Position numbers and translations under genes: made by a program. Positions 17,917 through 27,050 of a DNA stretch of 64,000 nt are shown piece after piece. Under the pieces are notes generated by a model. The model was not told the DNA's origin. It was given only the letters and a program-made list of their open reading frames with translations, and did not search any database. The stretch is taken from the NCBI RefSeq assembly GCF_900115695.1, contig NZ_FOXK01000001.1, positions 124,001-188,000 on the forward strand, written 5' to 3'. Source of the stretch: Ectopseudomonas toyotomiensis. GTDB taxonomy: Bacteria > Pseudomonadota > Gammaproteobacteria > Pseudomonadales > Pseudomonadaceae. Every line of letters begins with the position of its first letter. Within the stretch, counting starts at the first letter, position 1.

Positions 17917-18846
17917 CTAGCCCAAACTCCCGGCAAAACGCCGTGCATAGTCTTCACGCTGGAAGGCCTCGACCACGAAGTCGATGAAGCTGCGCGTCTT
18001 GCCGGGCATCAATTGACGACTGGGGTAATACAGCGACAACGCGCCGGCATCCGCCCACCAGCGCGGCAGCACCCGCACCAGCTCACCCGACTCCAGCCCG
18101 GGCAGTACATCGGGTACGGCAAGCATCGCCACCCCCAGACCCAACCGCGCGGCCTCTCGCACAGCAGTCGGATCGTTGACCACCACGGTCTCGCGCATCG
18201 TCGCGATCACTTCATCGCCCTGCGCATTGCGCATGTTCCAGGTACGGATACGACCCGACGACAGCGAACGCATGACAATGCAGTCCAACTCGCTCAGACC
18301 TGATGGGTCGGCTGGCAACGTGTGCCGAGCCAGGTAAGCGGGAGAGGCAAAGGCAATGACGTGCAGCGGCGCCAGTGTGCGGGCGACCACACCGCTTGCC
18401 AACTCGAAACCGCCACCGATGGCGGCATCGTAGCCTTCGGCGATCAGGTCGACCGTACGATTCTCGAAATGCCATTCAGGGCGAACGCGGGGATAGCGCT
18501 GCAGGAACTCGGGCAACAAAGGCAGCAGATAACCGATTCCGAAGGATGGCGCCACGCTGATCTTGAGCACACCAGCCGGCTGGCCATCATCGGCTGATAC
18601 CGCTGCAATGGCGTTCTGCAAGGACTCCAGATTGCCGCCAACCGCGGCCAAGAAAGCCTCGCCCGCCTCGGTCAGCGTCAGCTTGCGGGTCGAGCGCTGG
18701 AACAACCGTACACCCAGGTTGCGCTCCAGCATGGCGACGTTGCGGCTGACCGCTGCCGGCGTGAGCGCAAGCCGGCGCGCTGCCGCCGAGAAGCTGCCAC
18801 TCTCGGCACTGCGTACGAATGATTCCAGGTTGGCCAATGTCTCCAT
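17917..18846 (-). CDS. LysR-family transcriptional regulator
   Basis: A 309-residue LysR regulator. The winged helix-turn-helix (residues 1-60) reads SFSAAARRLALTPAAVSRNVAMLE. The effector domain is of the substrate-binding type, as in the CrgA/AaeR-like subgroup. It is divergent from an SDR reductase gene with 116 bases between them, which contain a perfect palindrome. It most likely controls the SDR-reductase-MFS genes to its right. The effector is unknown. Confidence 0.9.
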   Translation of the reverse strand: METLANLESFVRSAESGSFSAAARRLALTPAAVSRNVAMLERNLGVRLFQRSTRKLTLTEAGEAFLAAVGGNLESLQNAIAAVSADDGQPAGVLKISVAPSFGIGYLLPLLPEFLQRYPRVRPEWHFENRTVDLIAEGYDAAIGGGFELASGVVARTLAPLHVIAFASPAYLARHTLPADPSGLSELDCIVMRSLSSGRIRTWNMRNAQGDEVIATMRETVVVNDPTAVREAARLGLGVAMLAVPDVLPGLESGELVRVLPRWWADAGALSLYYPSRQLMPGKTRSFIDFVVEAFQREDYARRFAGSLG

Positions 18847-18883
18847 AGACCGATCTTAAACAGATACTTGAAGATAATCCAAA

Positions 18884-18900
18884 TGATTAGCTGCTAATCA
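18884..18900. promoter_or_regulatory. Palindrome between LysR gene and SDR operon
   Basis: TGATTAG-CTG-CTAATCA is a perfect 7+3+7 inverted repeat in the divergent promoter region, 38 bases from the LysR start codon and 63 bases before the SDR start. LysR proteins bind such partial palindromes, often with a T-N11-A core, and T-N11-A occurs here (T at 18887, A at 18899 within the palindrome arms gives that spacing). Confidence 0.5.
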
Positions 18901-18962
18901 AAGAAGAATGAAAACGCGATAGTCACTCCACCGAATGTCTCGGCAATCAAACGGAGTGAACC

Positions 18963-19727
18963 ATGAGCAACGTAATTTCTTCCCACCCCCTTCCTCTGGC
19001 CGGCAAAACGGCTCTCGTAACTGGCGGCTCTCGCTCTATCGGCGCAGCGATCGCCAAACGCCTGGCCGCCGACGGCGCCCAGGTTGCCTTCACCTACAAC
19101 GGCTCGCCCAAATTGGCTGAAGAAGTCGCCATCGAGATCGAATCGGCAGGCGGTCGAGCGCTGGCGATCCAGGCCAACGCAGCCGACCCCGAGGCCGTGC
19201 GCGCCGCCGTCGCGAAGACGGTAGAAGCATTCGGAGGCCTCGACATTCTGGTGAATAACGCCGGTATCGGCGTGTTCAGCCAGTTCGAAGAAACCAGCTT
19301 CGAGGATTACCAGAAGATGCTCGCGGTCAACGTAACCGGGGTATTCGTCGCCACCCAGGAAGCGGTAAGGCACATGCAGGCAGGCGGTCGCGTCATCCAC
19401 ATAGCCAGTTCGGTCACCAAGTACGCAGGTGTGCCCGGACTTGCCGCATACAGCCTGACCAAAGGCGCCGTCGCCGGTTTCAACCGCAGCCTGGCACATG
19501 ATCTGGGGCCGCGCGGTATCACGGTCAACAGCGTCCACCCAGGCCCCGTGAACACCGACATGAACCCCGCCGATAGCGAGGTTGCCCAACTCCTGACCCC
19601 CCGTATGGCGGTGGGTCGCTATGGAGAGCCACACGAAATTGCCAGCCTCGTGGCATTCATCGCCAGCCCGCAAGCCTCGTTCATCACAGGTGCGGACATC
19701 CTCGCTGACGGCGGTTTGACCTCCTGA
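18963..19727 (+). CDS. SDR-family NAD(P)-dependent oxidoreductase
   Basis: A 254-residue classical short-chain dehydrogenase. The cofactor motif TGGSRSIG is at residues 20-27, NNAG at about 96-99, and the catalytic YSLTK at about 160-164 with a preceding serine. Sequence style is that of 3-oxoacyl-ACP reductase-like enzymes; the true substrate is unknown. It is the first gene downstream of the LysR palindrome, followed by a putative NADP-binding protein and an MFS exporter, which suggests a detoxification or stress-response set. Confidence 0.9.
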   Translation: MSNVISSHPLPLAGKTALVTGGSRSIGAAIAKRLAADGAQVAFTYNGSPKLAEEVAIEIESAGGRALAIQANAADPEAVRAAVAKTVEAFGGLDILVNNAGIGVFSQFEETSFEDYQKMLAVNVTGVFVATQEAVRHMQAGGRVIHIASSVTKYAGVPGLAAYSLTKGAVAGFNRSLAHDLGPRGITVNSVHPGPVNTDMNPADSEVAQLLTPRMAVGRYGEPHEIASLVAFIASPQASFITGADILADGGLTS

Positions 19728-19796
19728 GTATGCCGGGGCAGGCCAGTCAGCCTGCCCCACAGTTTTCCGACACTTCAGCCCTCAAGGAGTCCCAGC

Positions 19797-20408
19797 ATGA
19801 GCAAATTGCCCTCCATCGGCATCATTGGTGCCGGTCATATCGGCGCGACCTTCGCACGCGCCCTGGCGCGTCGGAACATTCCGGCAATTCTCTCCAACAG
19901 CCGAGGGCCAGAGAGTCTGCAAGTCCTTGTACAATCCATCGGCCCGAGCATCCGTGCCGGCAGCCGTGAACAGGCGGCAGCGCAAGCCATCGTGCTGGTC
20001 GCGGTGAACTGGTCGAAGCTACCAGCGGCCCTTTCGGGACTGCCGGACTTCGGCGGACGAGTCGTCATCGACAGCAATAACCCGATCGAAGCGCCGCTGT
20101 TCAACCCTATCGATCTGCATGGCCGCACCTCAAGCGAGGTGTTTGCCGACCTGGTGCCGGGCGCCCATGTAGTGAAGGCGTTCAATCATCTGAACCCCAG
20201 ACTGCTCATCGCCGATCCCGCCGAGCGCGGCGGCCGGCGTGTGCTGTTCCTGGCCGGTGACGACAATCACGCGAAAAACCAGGTCAGCGCACTGATAGAT
20301 GAACTGGGCTTCGCCGCTATCGACCTTGGCGAGCTCGCCGAAGGTGGGCGCCTGACGCAATTCCCCGGTGGGCCGTTGCCCTCGCTCGAACTGGTGCAGT
20401 TCGGCTGA
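19797..20408 (+). CDS. F420-dependent-NADP-reductase-like Rossmann protein
   Basis: A 203-residue protein of the NADPH-dependent F420 reductase/NADP-binding family. The Rossmann motif GIIGAGHIGATFARAL is at about residues 8-23, followed by LSNSRGPESL, which binds the NADP phosphate. Pseudomonads are not known to make coenzyme F420, so the partner is probably another flavin or quinone substrate. Ribosome binding site AAGGAG is nine bases before the start. It lies between the SDR and MFS genes. Confidence 0.85.
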   Translation: MSKLPSIGIIGAGHIGATFARALARRNIPAILSNSRGPESLQVLVQSIGPSIRAGSREQAAAQAIVLVAVNWSKLPAALSGLPDFGGRVVIDSNNPIEAPLFNPIDLHGRTSSEVFADLVPGAHVVKAFNHLNPRLLIADPAERGGRRVLFLAGDDNHAKNQVSALIDELGFAAIDLGELAEGGRLTQFPGGPLPSLELVQFG

Positions 20409-20425
20409 GCTATCGGGAGACGAAA

Positions 20426-21637
20426 ATGAAGGATTCCATCATGCCCCATACCGATTCATCTGCTGCTGACACCCGATCCATGTCTGCTGCGTGGTGGGCC
20501 GTCATCTCTCTTGCCCTGGGCGCCTTCGGCCTGGTCACGGCGGAATTCCTGCCGATCAGCCTGCTGACGCCGATGGCCGCCGACCTGGGCGTATCCAATG
20601 GCGCGGTGGGCCAGGCCATCACCGCCACCGCCGTGGTCGCCGCATTCGCCGGACCGCTGGTGGTGCTGTTCTCGGGCCGCCTGGATCGACAAAAGATCGT
20701 CTGGGGGTTGATGGGCATGCTGGTGTTCTCCTGCATCCTCTCGGCCTATGCCTCAAACATCACGGTGCTGCTGATCGCGCGTGGGCTGCTGGGCTTCGCC
20801 CTCGGCAGCTTCTGGGCCATGATGGCTGCGCTCGCCCTGCGCCTGGTGCCCCCGAACAAGGTGCCGCGTGCCATTTCGATAATCATGATGGGCATCTCGC
20901 TCGCCACCATCTTCGCTGCCCCGCTGGGTGCCTACCTGGGAGAACTGTGGGGCTGGCAGGCAACCTTCCTGTCCGCGTCCGGTATTGGCGTGGTGGCGCT
21001 GGTGATTCAGATGCTGACCCTACCCAAACTGCCGGCTACAGCAGCGCCAGGCCTGGCCTCCTTCAAGGCAGCGCTGACGCGGCGTGCGGTCGTCGTCGGC
21101 ATCTGCACTGGGCTGCTGGTCATTTCCGGGCACTTCGCCGCTCTGACCTTCATTCGTCCCTTCCTCGAGGAGGTTCCCCGCCTGGATGTCGCGACCGTTT
21201 CGCTTGCCTTGCTGGCCTTCGGTGTCAGCGGCTTTTTCGGCAACCTTGCCGGCGGCGCCGTCGCCGCGCGCAGTCCGGCCTGGGCAGTCAGCAGTTGCTC
21301 GTTCCTGATCGCTGCCGTTGCACTCACGCTGATCCTGTTCGGCACACAGGCTGACGTTGCCTTCGTCGCGATTGCGCTGTGGGGCTTCGCGTTCGGCGCC
21401 TTCCCGGTATCGATCTCGATCTGGAACGCGCGCGCCGCCGCCGATCACGCGGAAAGCGCTGGCGCCCTGCTGTCATCGACCTTCCAAGTCGCCATTGCCG
21501 CAGGTGCGGTTCTAGGAGGGCTGATCATCGACAGCCTCGACTCGCAAGCCGTGATCGTCTATGCCGCGACAGCAGCCTTCGCGGGCGCTGCCCTGATGTT
21601 CATTCAGGGTCGCGCAATCGAACGTCAGCGCGGCTGA
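20426..21637 (+). CDS. MFS transporter, DHA1/AraJ-like exporter
   Basis: A 403-residue protein with about twelve membrane segments in the pattern of major facilitator drug:proton antiporters. The family motif A-like segment FSGRLDRQKIVW is between segments 2 and 3 (about residues 75-86). It resembles sugar efflux/AraJ-type transporters. It begins 17 bases after the reductase gene with GGGAGACG upstream, so it ends the LysR-controlled operon. The exported compound is unknown. Confidence 0.87.
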   Translation: MKDSIMPHTDSSAADTRSMSAAWWAVISLALGAFGLVTAEFLPISLLTPMAADLGVSNGAVGQAITATAVVAAFAGPLVVLFSGRLDRQKIVWGLMGMLVFSCILSAYASNITVLLIARGLLGFALGSFWAMMAALALRLVPPNKVPRAISIIMMGISLATIFAAPLGAYLGELWGWQATFLSASGIGVVALVIQMLTLPKLPATAAPGLASFKAALTRRAVVVGICTGLLVISGHFAALTFIRPFLEEVPRLDVATVSLALLAFGVSGFFGNLAGGAVAARSPAWAVSSCSFLIAAVALTLILFGTQADVAFVAIALWGFAFGAFPVSISIWNARAAADHAESAGALLSSTFQVAIAAGAVLGGLIIDSLDSQAVIVYAATAAFAGAALMFIQGRAIERQRG

Positions 21638-21801
21638 GTACGCACTCGCGCAGCGTTCGAGACATCGTTCACCTACGCTCAACGGAGCAAAGCCGTCAGT
21701 AGTTCGAGAATGCCGTCCTCTCCACCCGGACCGCGAATCCCGTACAATCGCCGACCTTCTTCACCTTGCCGGATCGCCACCGGCCAACCAGGACACTGCC
21801 C

Positions 21802-23415
21802 ATGCTTCGCCTGACCGAACTGAAACTGCCCCTCGACCATCCCGAGGACGCGCTGCGCCCGGCCATCGTCCAGCGCTTGGGCATCGCCGATAGCGAGCTG
21901 CTGGCCTTCAGCGTGTTCAAGCGCAGCTACGATGCGCGCAAGAAGTTTGGCGACATGCCGTTCATCTACACCCTCGACTGCGAGGTGAAAGACGAAGCCG
22001 CCCTGCTCGCTTGCTTGAGCGATGACAAGCATGTAGGCCCGGCACCGGATATCACCTACAAGCCGGTCGGCAAGGCCGAAACGCCTTTGGACGAACGCCC
22101 CATCGTGGTCGGCTTCGGCCCCTGCGGCATCTTCGCGGCGCTGATCCTGGCCCAGGCCGGCTTACGCCCCATTGTGCTGGAACGCGGCAAGGAAGTACGC
22201 CAACGCACCAAGGACACCTGGGGCCTGTGGCGCAAGAACGTGCTCGACCCCACCTCCAACGTGCAGTTCGGCGAAGGCGGCGCTGGCACCTTCTCCGACG
22301 GCAAGCTGTATAGCCAGATCAAGGACCCTTACCATCACGGGCGCAAGGTGCTGCAGGAGTTCGTCAAGGCTGGCGCGCCGGACGAGATCCTCTATGTCAG
22401 CAAGCCGCATATCGGCACCTTCCGCCTGACCGGCGTGGTCGCCACCATGCGCGAAGAGATCAAGGCCCTGGGCGGCGAAGTGCGCTTCCAGCAGCGAGTC
22501 AGCGACCTGCTGATCGAAGACGGCCAACTCACCGGCGTGGTGCTGGAGAACGGCGAGCAGCTGCTCAGCCGCCATGTGGTGCTGGCTCTCGGCCACAGTT
22601 CGCGCGATACCTTCCGTATGCTGCACGCCCGTGGCGTGTTTCTCGAGGCCAAGCCGTTCTCGGTGGGCTTTCGTATCGAGCATCCACAGTCGCTGATCGA
22701 CCGTGCGCGCTTGGGCAAGTACGCCGGCCACCCCAAGCTCGGCGCCGCCGACTACAAACTGGTACACCACGCCAGCAACGGCCGCTCGGTGTACAGCTTC
22801 TGCATGTGTCCAGGCGGCACCGTGGTCGCCGCCACCTCCGAGCCTGAGCGTGTGGTCACCAACGGCATGAGCCAGTATTCGCGCAACGAGCGCAACGCCA
22901 ACGCCGGCATCGTCGTTGGCATCACTCCCGAGCAGGACTATCCGGGCGGACCACTGGCCGGCGTCGAGCTGCAGGAGCGTCTGGAATCGCACGCCTATGT
23001 GCTCGGCGGGCGCAACTACGAGGCGCCAGGGCAACTAGTGGGCGACTTCATCAAGGGCACCCCATCCACTGCGCTGGGCGAAGTACAACCCTCCTACAAG
23101 CCGGGCGTGAAACTGGGCGATCTGGCGCCCTCGCTGCCGGACTTCGCCATCGAAGCCATCCGCGAAGCCTTGCCGGCCTTCGGCAAGCAGATCAAGGGCT
23201 TCGACCTGGCCGATGCGGTGCTCACCGGCATCGAGACGCGCACCTCCTCGCCGGTGCGCATCACCCGTGGCGATGACCTGCAGAGCCTGAATCTCAAGGG
23301 GCTGTATCCGGCCGGTGAAGGTGCGGGCTACGCCGGTGGCATTCTTTCCGCTGGGGTCGACGGCATTCGCGTGGCCGAAGCCGTGGCCAAAGACATGCTT
23401 GGGTTGAATCGCTAA
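21802..23415 (+). CDS. COG2509-family FAD-dependent oxidoreductase
   Basis: A 537-residue predicted flavoprotein. An N-terminal domain of about 85 residues (MLRLTELKLPLDHPED) precedes the dinucleotide-binding motif VGFGPCGIFAAL (about 98-109). A FSDGKLYSQI segment and the C-terminal GLYPAGEGAGYAGGI are typical of COG2509. I use the start at 21802, which matches the conserved N terminus; the frame begins 12 codons earlier. The reaction is unknown. Its stop overlaps the convergent membrane protein gene by four bases. Confidence 0.88.
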   Translation: MLRLTELKLPLDHPEDALRPAIVQRLGIADSELLAFSVFKRSYDARKKFGDMPFIYTLDCEVKDEAALLACLSDDKHVGPAPDITYKPVGKAETPLDERPIVVGFGPCGIFAALILAQAGLRPIVLERGKEVRQRTKDTWGLWRKNVLDPTSNVQFGEGGAGTFSDGKLYSQIKDPYHHGRKVLQEFVKAGAPDEILYVSKPHIGTFRLTGVVATMREEIKALGGEVRFQQRVSDLLIEDGQLTGVVLENGEQLLSRHVVLALGHSSRDTFRMLHARGVFLEAKPFSVGFRIEHPQSLIDRARLGKYAGHPKLGAADYKLVHHASNGRSVYSFCMCPGGTVVAATSEPERVVTNGMSQYSRNERNANAGIVVGITPEQDYPGGPLAGVELQERLESHAYVLGGRNYEAPGQLVGDFIKGTPSTALGEVQPSYKPGVKLGDLAPSLPDFAIEAIREALPAFGKQIKGFDLADAVLTGIETRTSSPVRITRGDDLQSLNLKGLYPAGEGAGYAGGILSAGVDGIRVAEAVAKDMLGLNR

Positions 23416-23822
23416 GCAGCGTTGCCCGGCCGAACGTCAGCGACTTGGCCGGGCCTTCTGAAGCGAAGCAGTACCAGCAATGGTATCGCCAGCACCAGCG
23501 TACCAATCCCAACCACCAGCAGGCTGCGGTACGGCATGCTGGCGAAGGCATTGGCCCAGAATGTCGCCCAGAGCAGCAGGCAGACGCCAAAACCGATCAG
23601 TCCGCTGCGCCGGCTACGGCAACTGAGCAGCCAGACAGCATTGCACACAGCCAGAGCGCCGAAGAGATACAACGAGTGCTGTAGTTGCAGGCCATAACTG
23701 ATATCGCGGCGAATCCCACCGAACATCTGCCGATAGGCCTCGATGGCGCTGCGGTAGAGCATCAACGCCAGCAGCATCTGTGCGGCGGCCAGCACAGCCA
23801 TGGCAAGCAGTCGCTGGATCAT
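23412..23822 (-). CDS. Small membrane protein of unknown function
   Basis: A 136-residue protein with four predicted membrane segments (about 4-22, 46-64, 74-92 and 98-115) and a short cytoplasmic tail. I place the start at 23822 (MIQRLLAMAV), which overlaps the stop of the GNAT gene by four bases in the same direction, so the two are likely co-translated. I do not recognise a family. The length and clear coupling support it as a real gene. Confidence 0.65.
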   Translation of the reverse strand: MIQRLLAMAVLAAAQMLLALMLYRSAIEAYRQMFGGIRRDISYGLQLQHSLYLFGALAVCNAVWLLSCRSRRSGLIGFGVCLLLWATFWANAFASMPYRSLLVVGIGTLVLAIPLLVLLRFRRPGQVADVRPGNAA

Positions 23823-24331
23823 TGCCTGGCCCGCAGGCAGCACAGCGTCGAACGCCCCGAACCGTTGGGCCGCCGCGTGGGATCGGCATAGGTCAGCAGC
23901 TCACTGAAACCGGCCTTGCGCATCATCCCCGCGGATGCCGCATTCTCTTCGTGACGATCAACATAGATATCACTGACGCCCAGCCGCCACAGCTCTGTGA
24001 CGGCCTCACGCAGAAGACGCGCCCCCAATCCTCGGCCGGCGCAATCGCGATGCACCACCGCTTCGCAGATGTAGCCATGCACCTGTCCGGCACGCGCGGC
24101 AGGTTGATGAGCGGCGAAATCCTGGGTCAGGCGATAACTGACGAACCCCAGCAGTTGCCCCTGCTCCTCGGCCAGCACGGCCAAGGTCGTACTTGACGCA
24201 ATACCCTGCAGGTGCTGGCGAACCTCGGCTTCGGGCAAATGATTCCAGGGGTTGGGCCCATGCTCGAGAATCAGCGCGCAGAGTGCCTCGATATCCTCGA
24301 CACAGGCCTGACGAATGACCAGCTCGCTCAT
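23819..24331 (-). CDS. GNAT-family N-acetyltransferase
   Basis: A 170-residue acyltransferase with the GNAT fold. The acetyl-CoA-binding motif A is visible as VVHRDCAGRGLGARLLREAV (about residues 96-115, with the RGLGA loop). The start at 24331 (MSELVIRQA) is the usual GNAT start and has GAGGAG nine bases upstream. It is followed by, and coupled to, a small membrane protein gene. The substrate is unknown. Confidence 0.87.
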   Translation of the reverse strand: MSELVIRQACVEDIEALCALILEHGPNPWNHLPEAEVRQHLQGIASSTTLAVLAEEQGQLLGFVSYRLTQDFAAHQPAARAGQVHGYICEAVVHRDCAGRGLGARLLREAVTELWRLGVSDIYVDRHEENAASAGMMRKAGFSELLTYADPTRRPNGSGRSTLCCLRARQ

Positions 24332-24439
24332 CTCCTGACTCCTCTGACGCAATACGCCGCCTGATTCAAGAGCGCAGTCTAGAGCGGGCAATTGCCTGGC
24401 GACAGTGACAGCCAGGCGCGAGAAACGCCTGACAGTGGC

Positions 24440-24784
24440 TCAGTGATCATCGTCCCAGGGCTGACCTTGGGTACGCTCGGTCAGCTCGACCTTCTGCTGC
24501 ATCGCCGCCTTGGCCAGGATATGTGCACTGACCGGCGCAGTCAGGAACAGGAACAGGGTGATAAGCAGTTCATGCAGGCTCAGGCTGCCGGTGTGATGGG
24601 CAAAGAACAGCATCGACGCGATCAGCGTACCACCGACGCCCAGCGTCGTAGCCTTGGTCGGCCCGTGCAGGCGCGTGAAGAAATCCGGCAGCCGATACAG
24701 TCCGATGGCCCCCACCAGGGCAAACAGACTGCCGAGAATCAGGCAGGCACAAATCAACAATTCCAGCCAGAACGGCATGGTCAT
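24440..24784 (-). CDS. mnhG: Mrp/Mnh cation:proton antiporter subunit G (operon 1)
   Basis: A 114-residue membrane protein with three segments and the MnhG signature IGLYRLPDFFTRLHGPTKATT (split here: IGLYRLPDF then FTRLHGPTKATT, about residues 27-47). It is a structural subunit of the multi-subunit Na+ (or K+)/H+ antiporter in the inner membrane. It is the last gene of operon 1, six bases after mnhF. Operon 2 carries its own copy at 46502. Confidence 0.92.
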   Translation of the reverse strand: MTMPFWLELLICACLILGSLFALVGAIGLYRLPDFFTRLHGPTKATTLGVGGTLIASMLFFAHHTGSLSLHELLITLFLFLTAPVSAHILAKAAMQQKVELTERTQGQPWDDDH

Positions 24785-24790
24785 TCCCTC

Positions 24791-25060
24791 TTAATCGATG
24801 ATGTCGCCATGCAACAGGTGCTTACCCACTGCGACCGTACCAACGAAGCCCATCACCGCGATCAGCAGTGCAGCTTCGAAGAACAGATCCGATGCCAGCC
24901 AGATGCCGAACAGTACGATCAGCGCCAGCGCGTTGATATAAAGAGTATCCAGTGCCAGAACCCGATCAACCACGTTCGGCCCCTCGACCAAGCGCGCGAC
25001 ATTGAGCAGCATGGCCAGCGTGAGGATGCCCATGCACAGAAAGACTACGTTCTCGAGCAT
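24791..25060 (-). CDS. mnhF: Mrp/Mnh antiporter subunit F (operon 1)
   Basis: An 89-residue protein with three membrane segments and the MnhF signature GPNVVDRVLALDTLYINA (about residues 28-45). It overlaps the end of mnhE by 16 bases. All seven Mrp functions are needed for transport in studied bacteria, and here they are encoded by six genes because A and B are fused. Confidence 0.92.
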   Translation of the reverse strand: MLENVVFLCMGILTLAMLLNVARLVEGPNVVDRVLALDTLYINALALIVLFGIWLASDLFFEAALLIAVMGFVGTVAVGKHLLHGDIID

Positions 25061-25542
25061 TCGAATATCTCCAGCAGCGGCGTTTCGTAACGGCTTTTGA
25101 CCGCCGCGATCAGTTCGTCGCGATCGGGCACATCGAGTCCGTGCACCAACAGGGTCTTGTGATCGGAGCTGAGGCAGGCAGAGACCGTGCCGGGGGTCAG
25201 CGAAATGATGCAGGCCAGGGTGGACAGGACGAACTCATCCTCGATTCCCACCGGCACCTCAACGAATGCCGGCTGCAGGCGCGACTTCGGCCCCAACACC
25301 AGTTTCACCACCTGTAGATTGGCCACCACGATGTCGTAGAACACTTTGCCAGTGAACAACACCAGCCCCAGCGGCTTGCGCACCCTCGGCACATGCAGCA
25401 GGAAGTCGCCACACAAATGTACGATGGCCCAGGCGAGAAACAGCCCGAGCAGGAGATGCCCCAGGTTGAAGGTGTTCACCAGCAGCAGCCAGAGCACCGT
25501 CAGCACCAGCATCATCCGCGGGTGAGGGAAGAAACGCCTCAT
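25045..25542 (-). CDS. mnhE: Mrp/Mnh antiporter subunit E (operon 1)
   Basis: A 165-residue protein with two N-terminal membrane segments (about 10-28 and 31-47) and a conserved cytoplasmic part including SLTPGTVSACLSSD (about 112-125), the hallmark of MnhE. It overlaps mnhD by four bases and mnhF by 16, so the operon is tightly coupled. Confidence 0.93.
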   Translation of the reverse strand: MRRFFPHPRMMLVLTVLWLLLVNTFNLGHLLLGLFLAWAIVHLCGDFLLHVPRVRKPLGLVLFTGKVFYDIVVANLQVVKLVLGPKSRLQPAFVEVPVGIEDEFVLSTLACIISLTPGTVSACLSSDHKTLLVHGLDVPDRDELIAAVKSRYETPLLEIFECSRT

Positions 25543-27050
25543 GCCGCACCTCCGGCGATGATCGACAGATAGGGTTGCAGATCGAGCAACTGCGCCGCAG
25601 CAGCCTCCAGATACGCCAGGATGGGCTTGGCAGCGATCAGCAGCAGCGGGCTGGCCAGCAACAGGCCAAGCGCAGCCAGCAGACTGACGCGATCAGCCGG
25701 TTCGGCTTTCGAAGGCGACGCATCCGCACCATGGCCCAGCCAGAACAGACTGGTACCAGCGCGGCTCAGGGCCACCAGCGTCAGCAGCCCACCGATCAGC
25801 ACCACCGGCCACAGGCTCCAGGCTTGCCAGCCAGGCTCCGCCGCGCGCAACAGCAGCATCTTGCCGAGGAAACCGGAGAACGGCGGCAACCCGGCCACGG
25901 AAATGGAGGCGAAGAAGAACATGCAGCCCAGCACCAGCGGCTGGCGCAGCACGCGCTCCTGCTGCAGATCACCGCCGGCGCTGTCACGCTGGGCGACCAC
26001 CAGGCCGGCCAGCAGGAACAACGCCGCACTGATCAGCGTGCTGTGCACCATGTAATACAGCGCAGCACTCAACGCCGCCACATTGCCGATGGCGAAACCT
26101 GCCATCAACGTACCCACCGAAATCACCACCAGATAGGCCAGCAGCGCCTGCAACTGGCGCGCTCCCAGGGCGCCAATTACACCGAAGGCAATGGTCGGCA
26201 GGGCCAGCCACCAGAGCAGTTCATGGCCGAGATTGGCCAGCGGCCCGGCCTCTTCGCCGAACACCAGAGTGAACACGCGAACGACGGCGTAGAAGCCCAC
26301 CTTGGTCATGATGGCGAACAACGCTGCCACCGAAGCGGGCGCTGCGGCATAGGCGCGCGGCAGCCAGAAGCACAGCGGCAGCACGGCGGCCTTGAGACCG
26401 AAAACGATCAGCAGCAGGTAGGCAGCCGCCTTGATCAGCGGCGCGTCGGCAACATCGGCGCTGGCCACCCGCGCAGCCAGGTCCGGCATGTTCAGGGTGC
26501 CGGTCAGGCCATACAGCAGGCTGACGCCGATCAGAAAGAACGAAGAGCCCAGCAGGTTGAGCACCACGTAATGCACGCCCGCCTTGACCTGATTGGCGCG
26601 GTTGCCATGCAGCAGCAGTGCATAGGAAGAGATCAGCAGGATCTCGAAGAACACGAACAGGTTGAACAGGTCGGCGGTGAGGAACGCACCGTTGATGCCC
26701 AGCAGCTGGAACTGGAACAGCGCATGGAAGTTCGGCCCACGCTCATCGTCGCCGCGGCAGGCGTAGATAAGGGCGAAGCAGGCGAGCAGCGCGGTGAGCA
26801 ACAGCAGCGCAGCGTTGAAGCGGTCGAGCAGCAGCATGATGCCGAACGGCGCCGCCCAGTTACCCAGCGCATAGACCTGCAACTGCCCCGCACCAGCCAA
26901 CAACACCAGATACAGACACACCGGCAGCAGCGCCAGGCAGCCGACCAGGGAAATACCCCGCTTCAGGTCCCGCGACCAGCCGTGGCCGACCAGCAACAAT
27001 GCGCCGAAGAATAGCGGCAGCAGAACGGGGAGGATGATGGCGTGACTCAT
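25539..27050 (-). CDS. mnhD: Mrp/Mnh antiporter subunit D (operon 1)
   Basis: A 503-residue protein with about fourteen membrane segments and the proton-antiporter domain shared with NADH dehydrogenase subunits NuoM/NuoN. The conserved FFEILLISSYALLL segment (about 131-144) and the LKAAVLPLCFWLPRAY segment (about 216-231) carry the glutamate and lysine expected in the proton path. It overlaps mnhC and mnhE by four bases each. Confidence 0.94.
   Translation of the reverse strand: MSHAIILPVLLPLFFGALLLVGHGWSRDLKRGISLVGCLALLPVCLYLVLLAGAGQLQVYALGNWAAPFGIMLLLDRFNAALLLLTALLACFALIYACRGDDERGPNFHALFQFQLLGINGAFLTADLFNLFVFFEILLISSYALLLHGNRANQVKAGVHYVVLNLLGSSFFLIGVSLLYGLTGTLNMPDLAARVASADVADAPLIKAAAYLLLIVFGLKAAVLPLCFWLPRAYAAAPASVAALFAIMTKVGFYAVVRVFTLVFGEEAGPLANLGHELLWWLALPTIAFGVIGALGARQLQALLAYLVVISVGTLMAGFAIGNVAALSAALYYMVHSTLISAALFLLAGLVVAQRDSAGGDLQQERVLRQPLVLGCMFFFASISVAGLPPFSGFLGKMLLLRAAEPGWQAWSLWPVVLIGGLLTLVALSRAGTSLFWLGHGADASPSKAEPADRVSLLAALGLLLASPLLLIAAKPILAYLEAAAAQLLDLQPYLSIIAGGAA

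Noticed and set aside
25575..27014. A 479-codon plus-strand frame opposite mnhD of operon 1, rich in Q, H and R
   Set aside because: It is antisense to a clear membrane protein gene and its composition is that of a shadow frame in high-GC DNA; no ribosome site or family motif.
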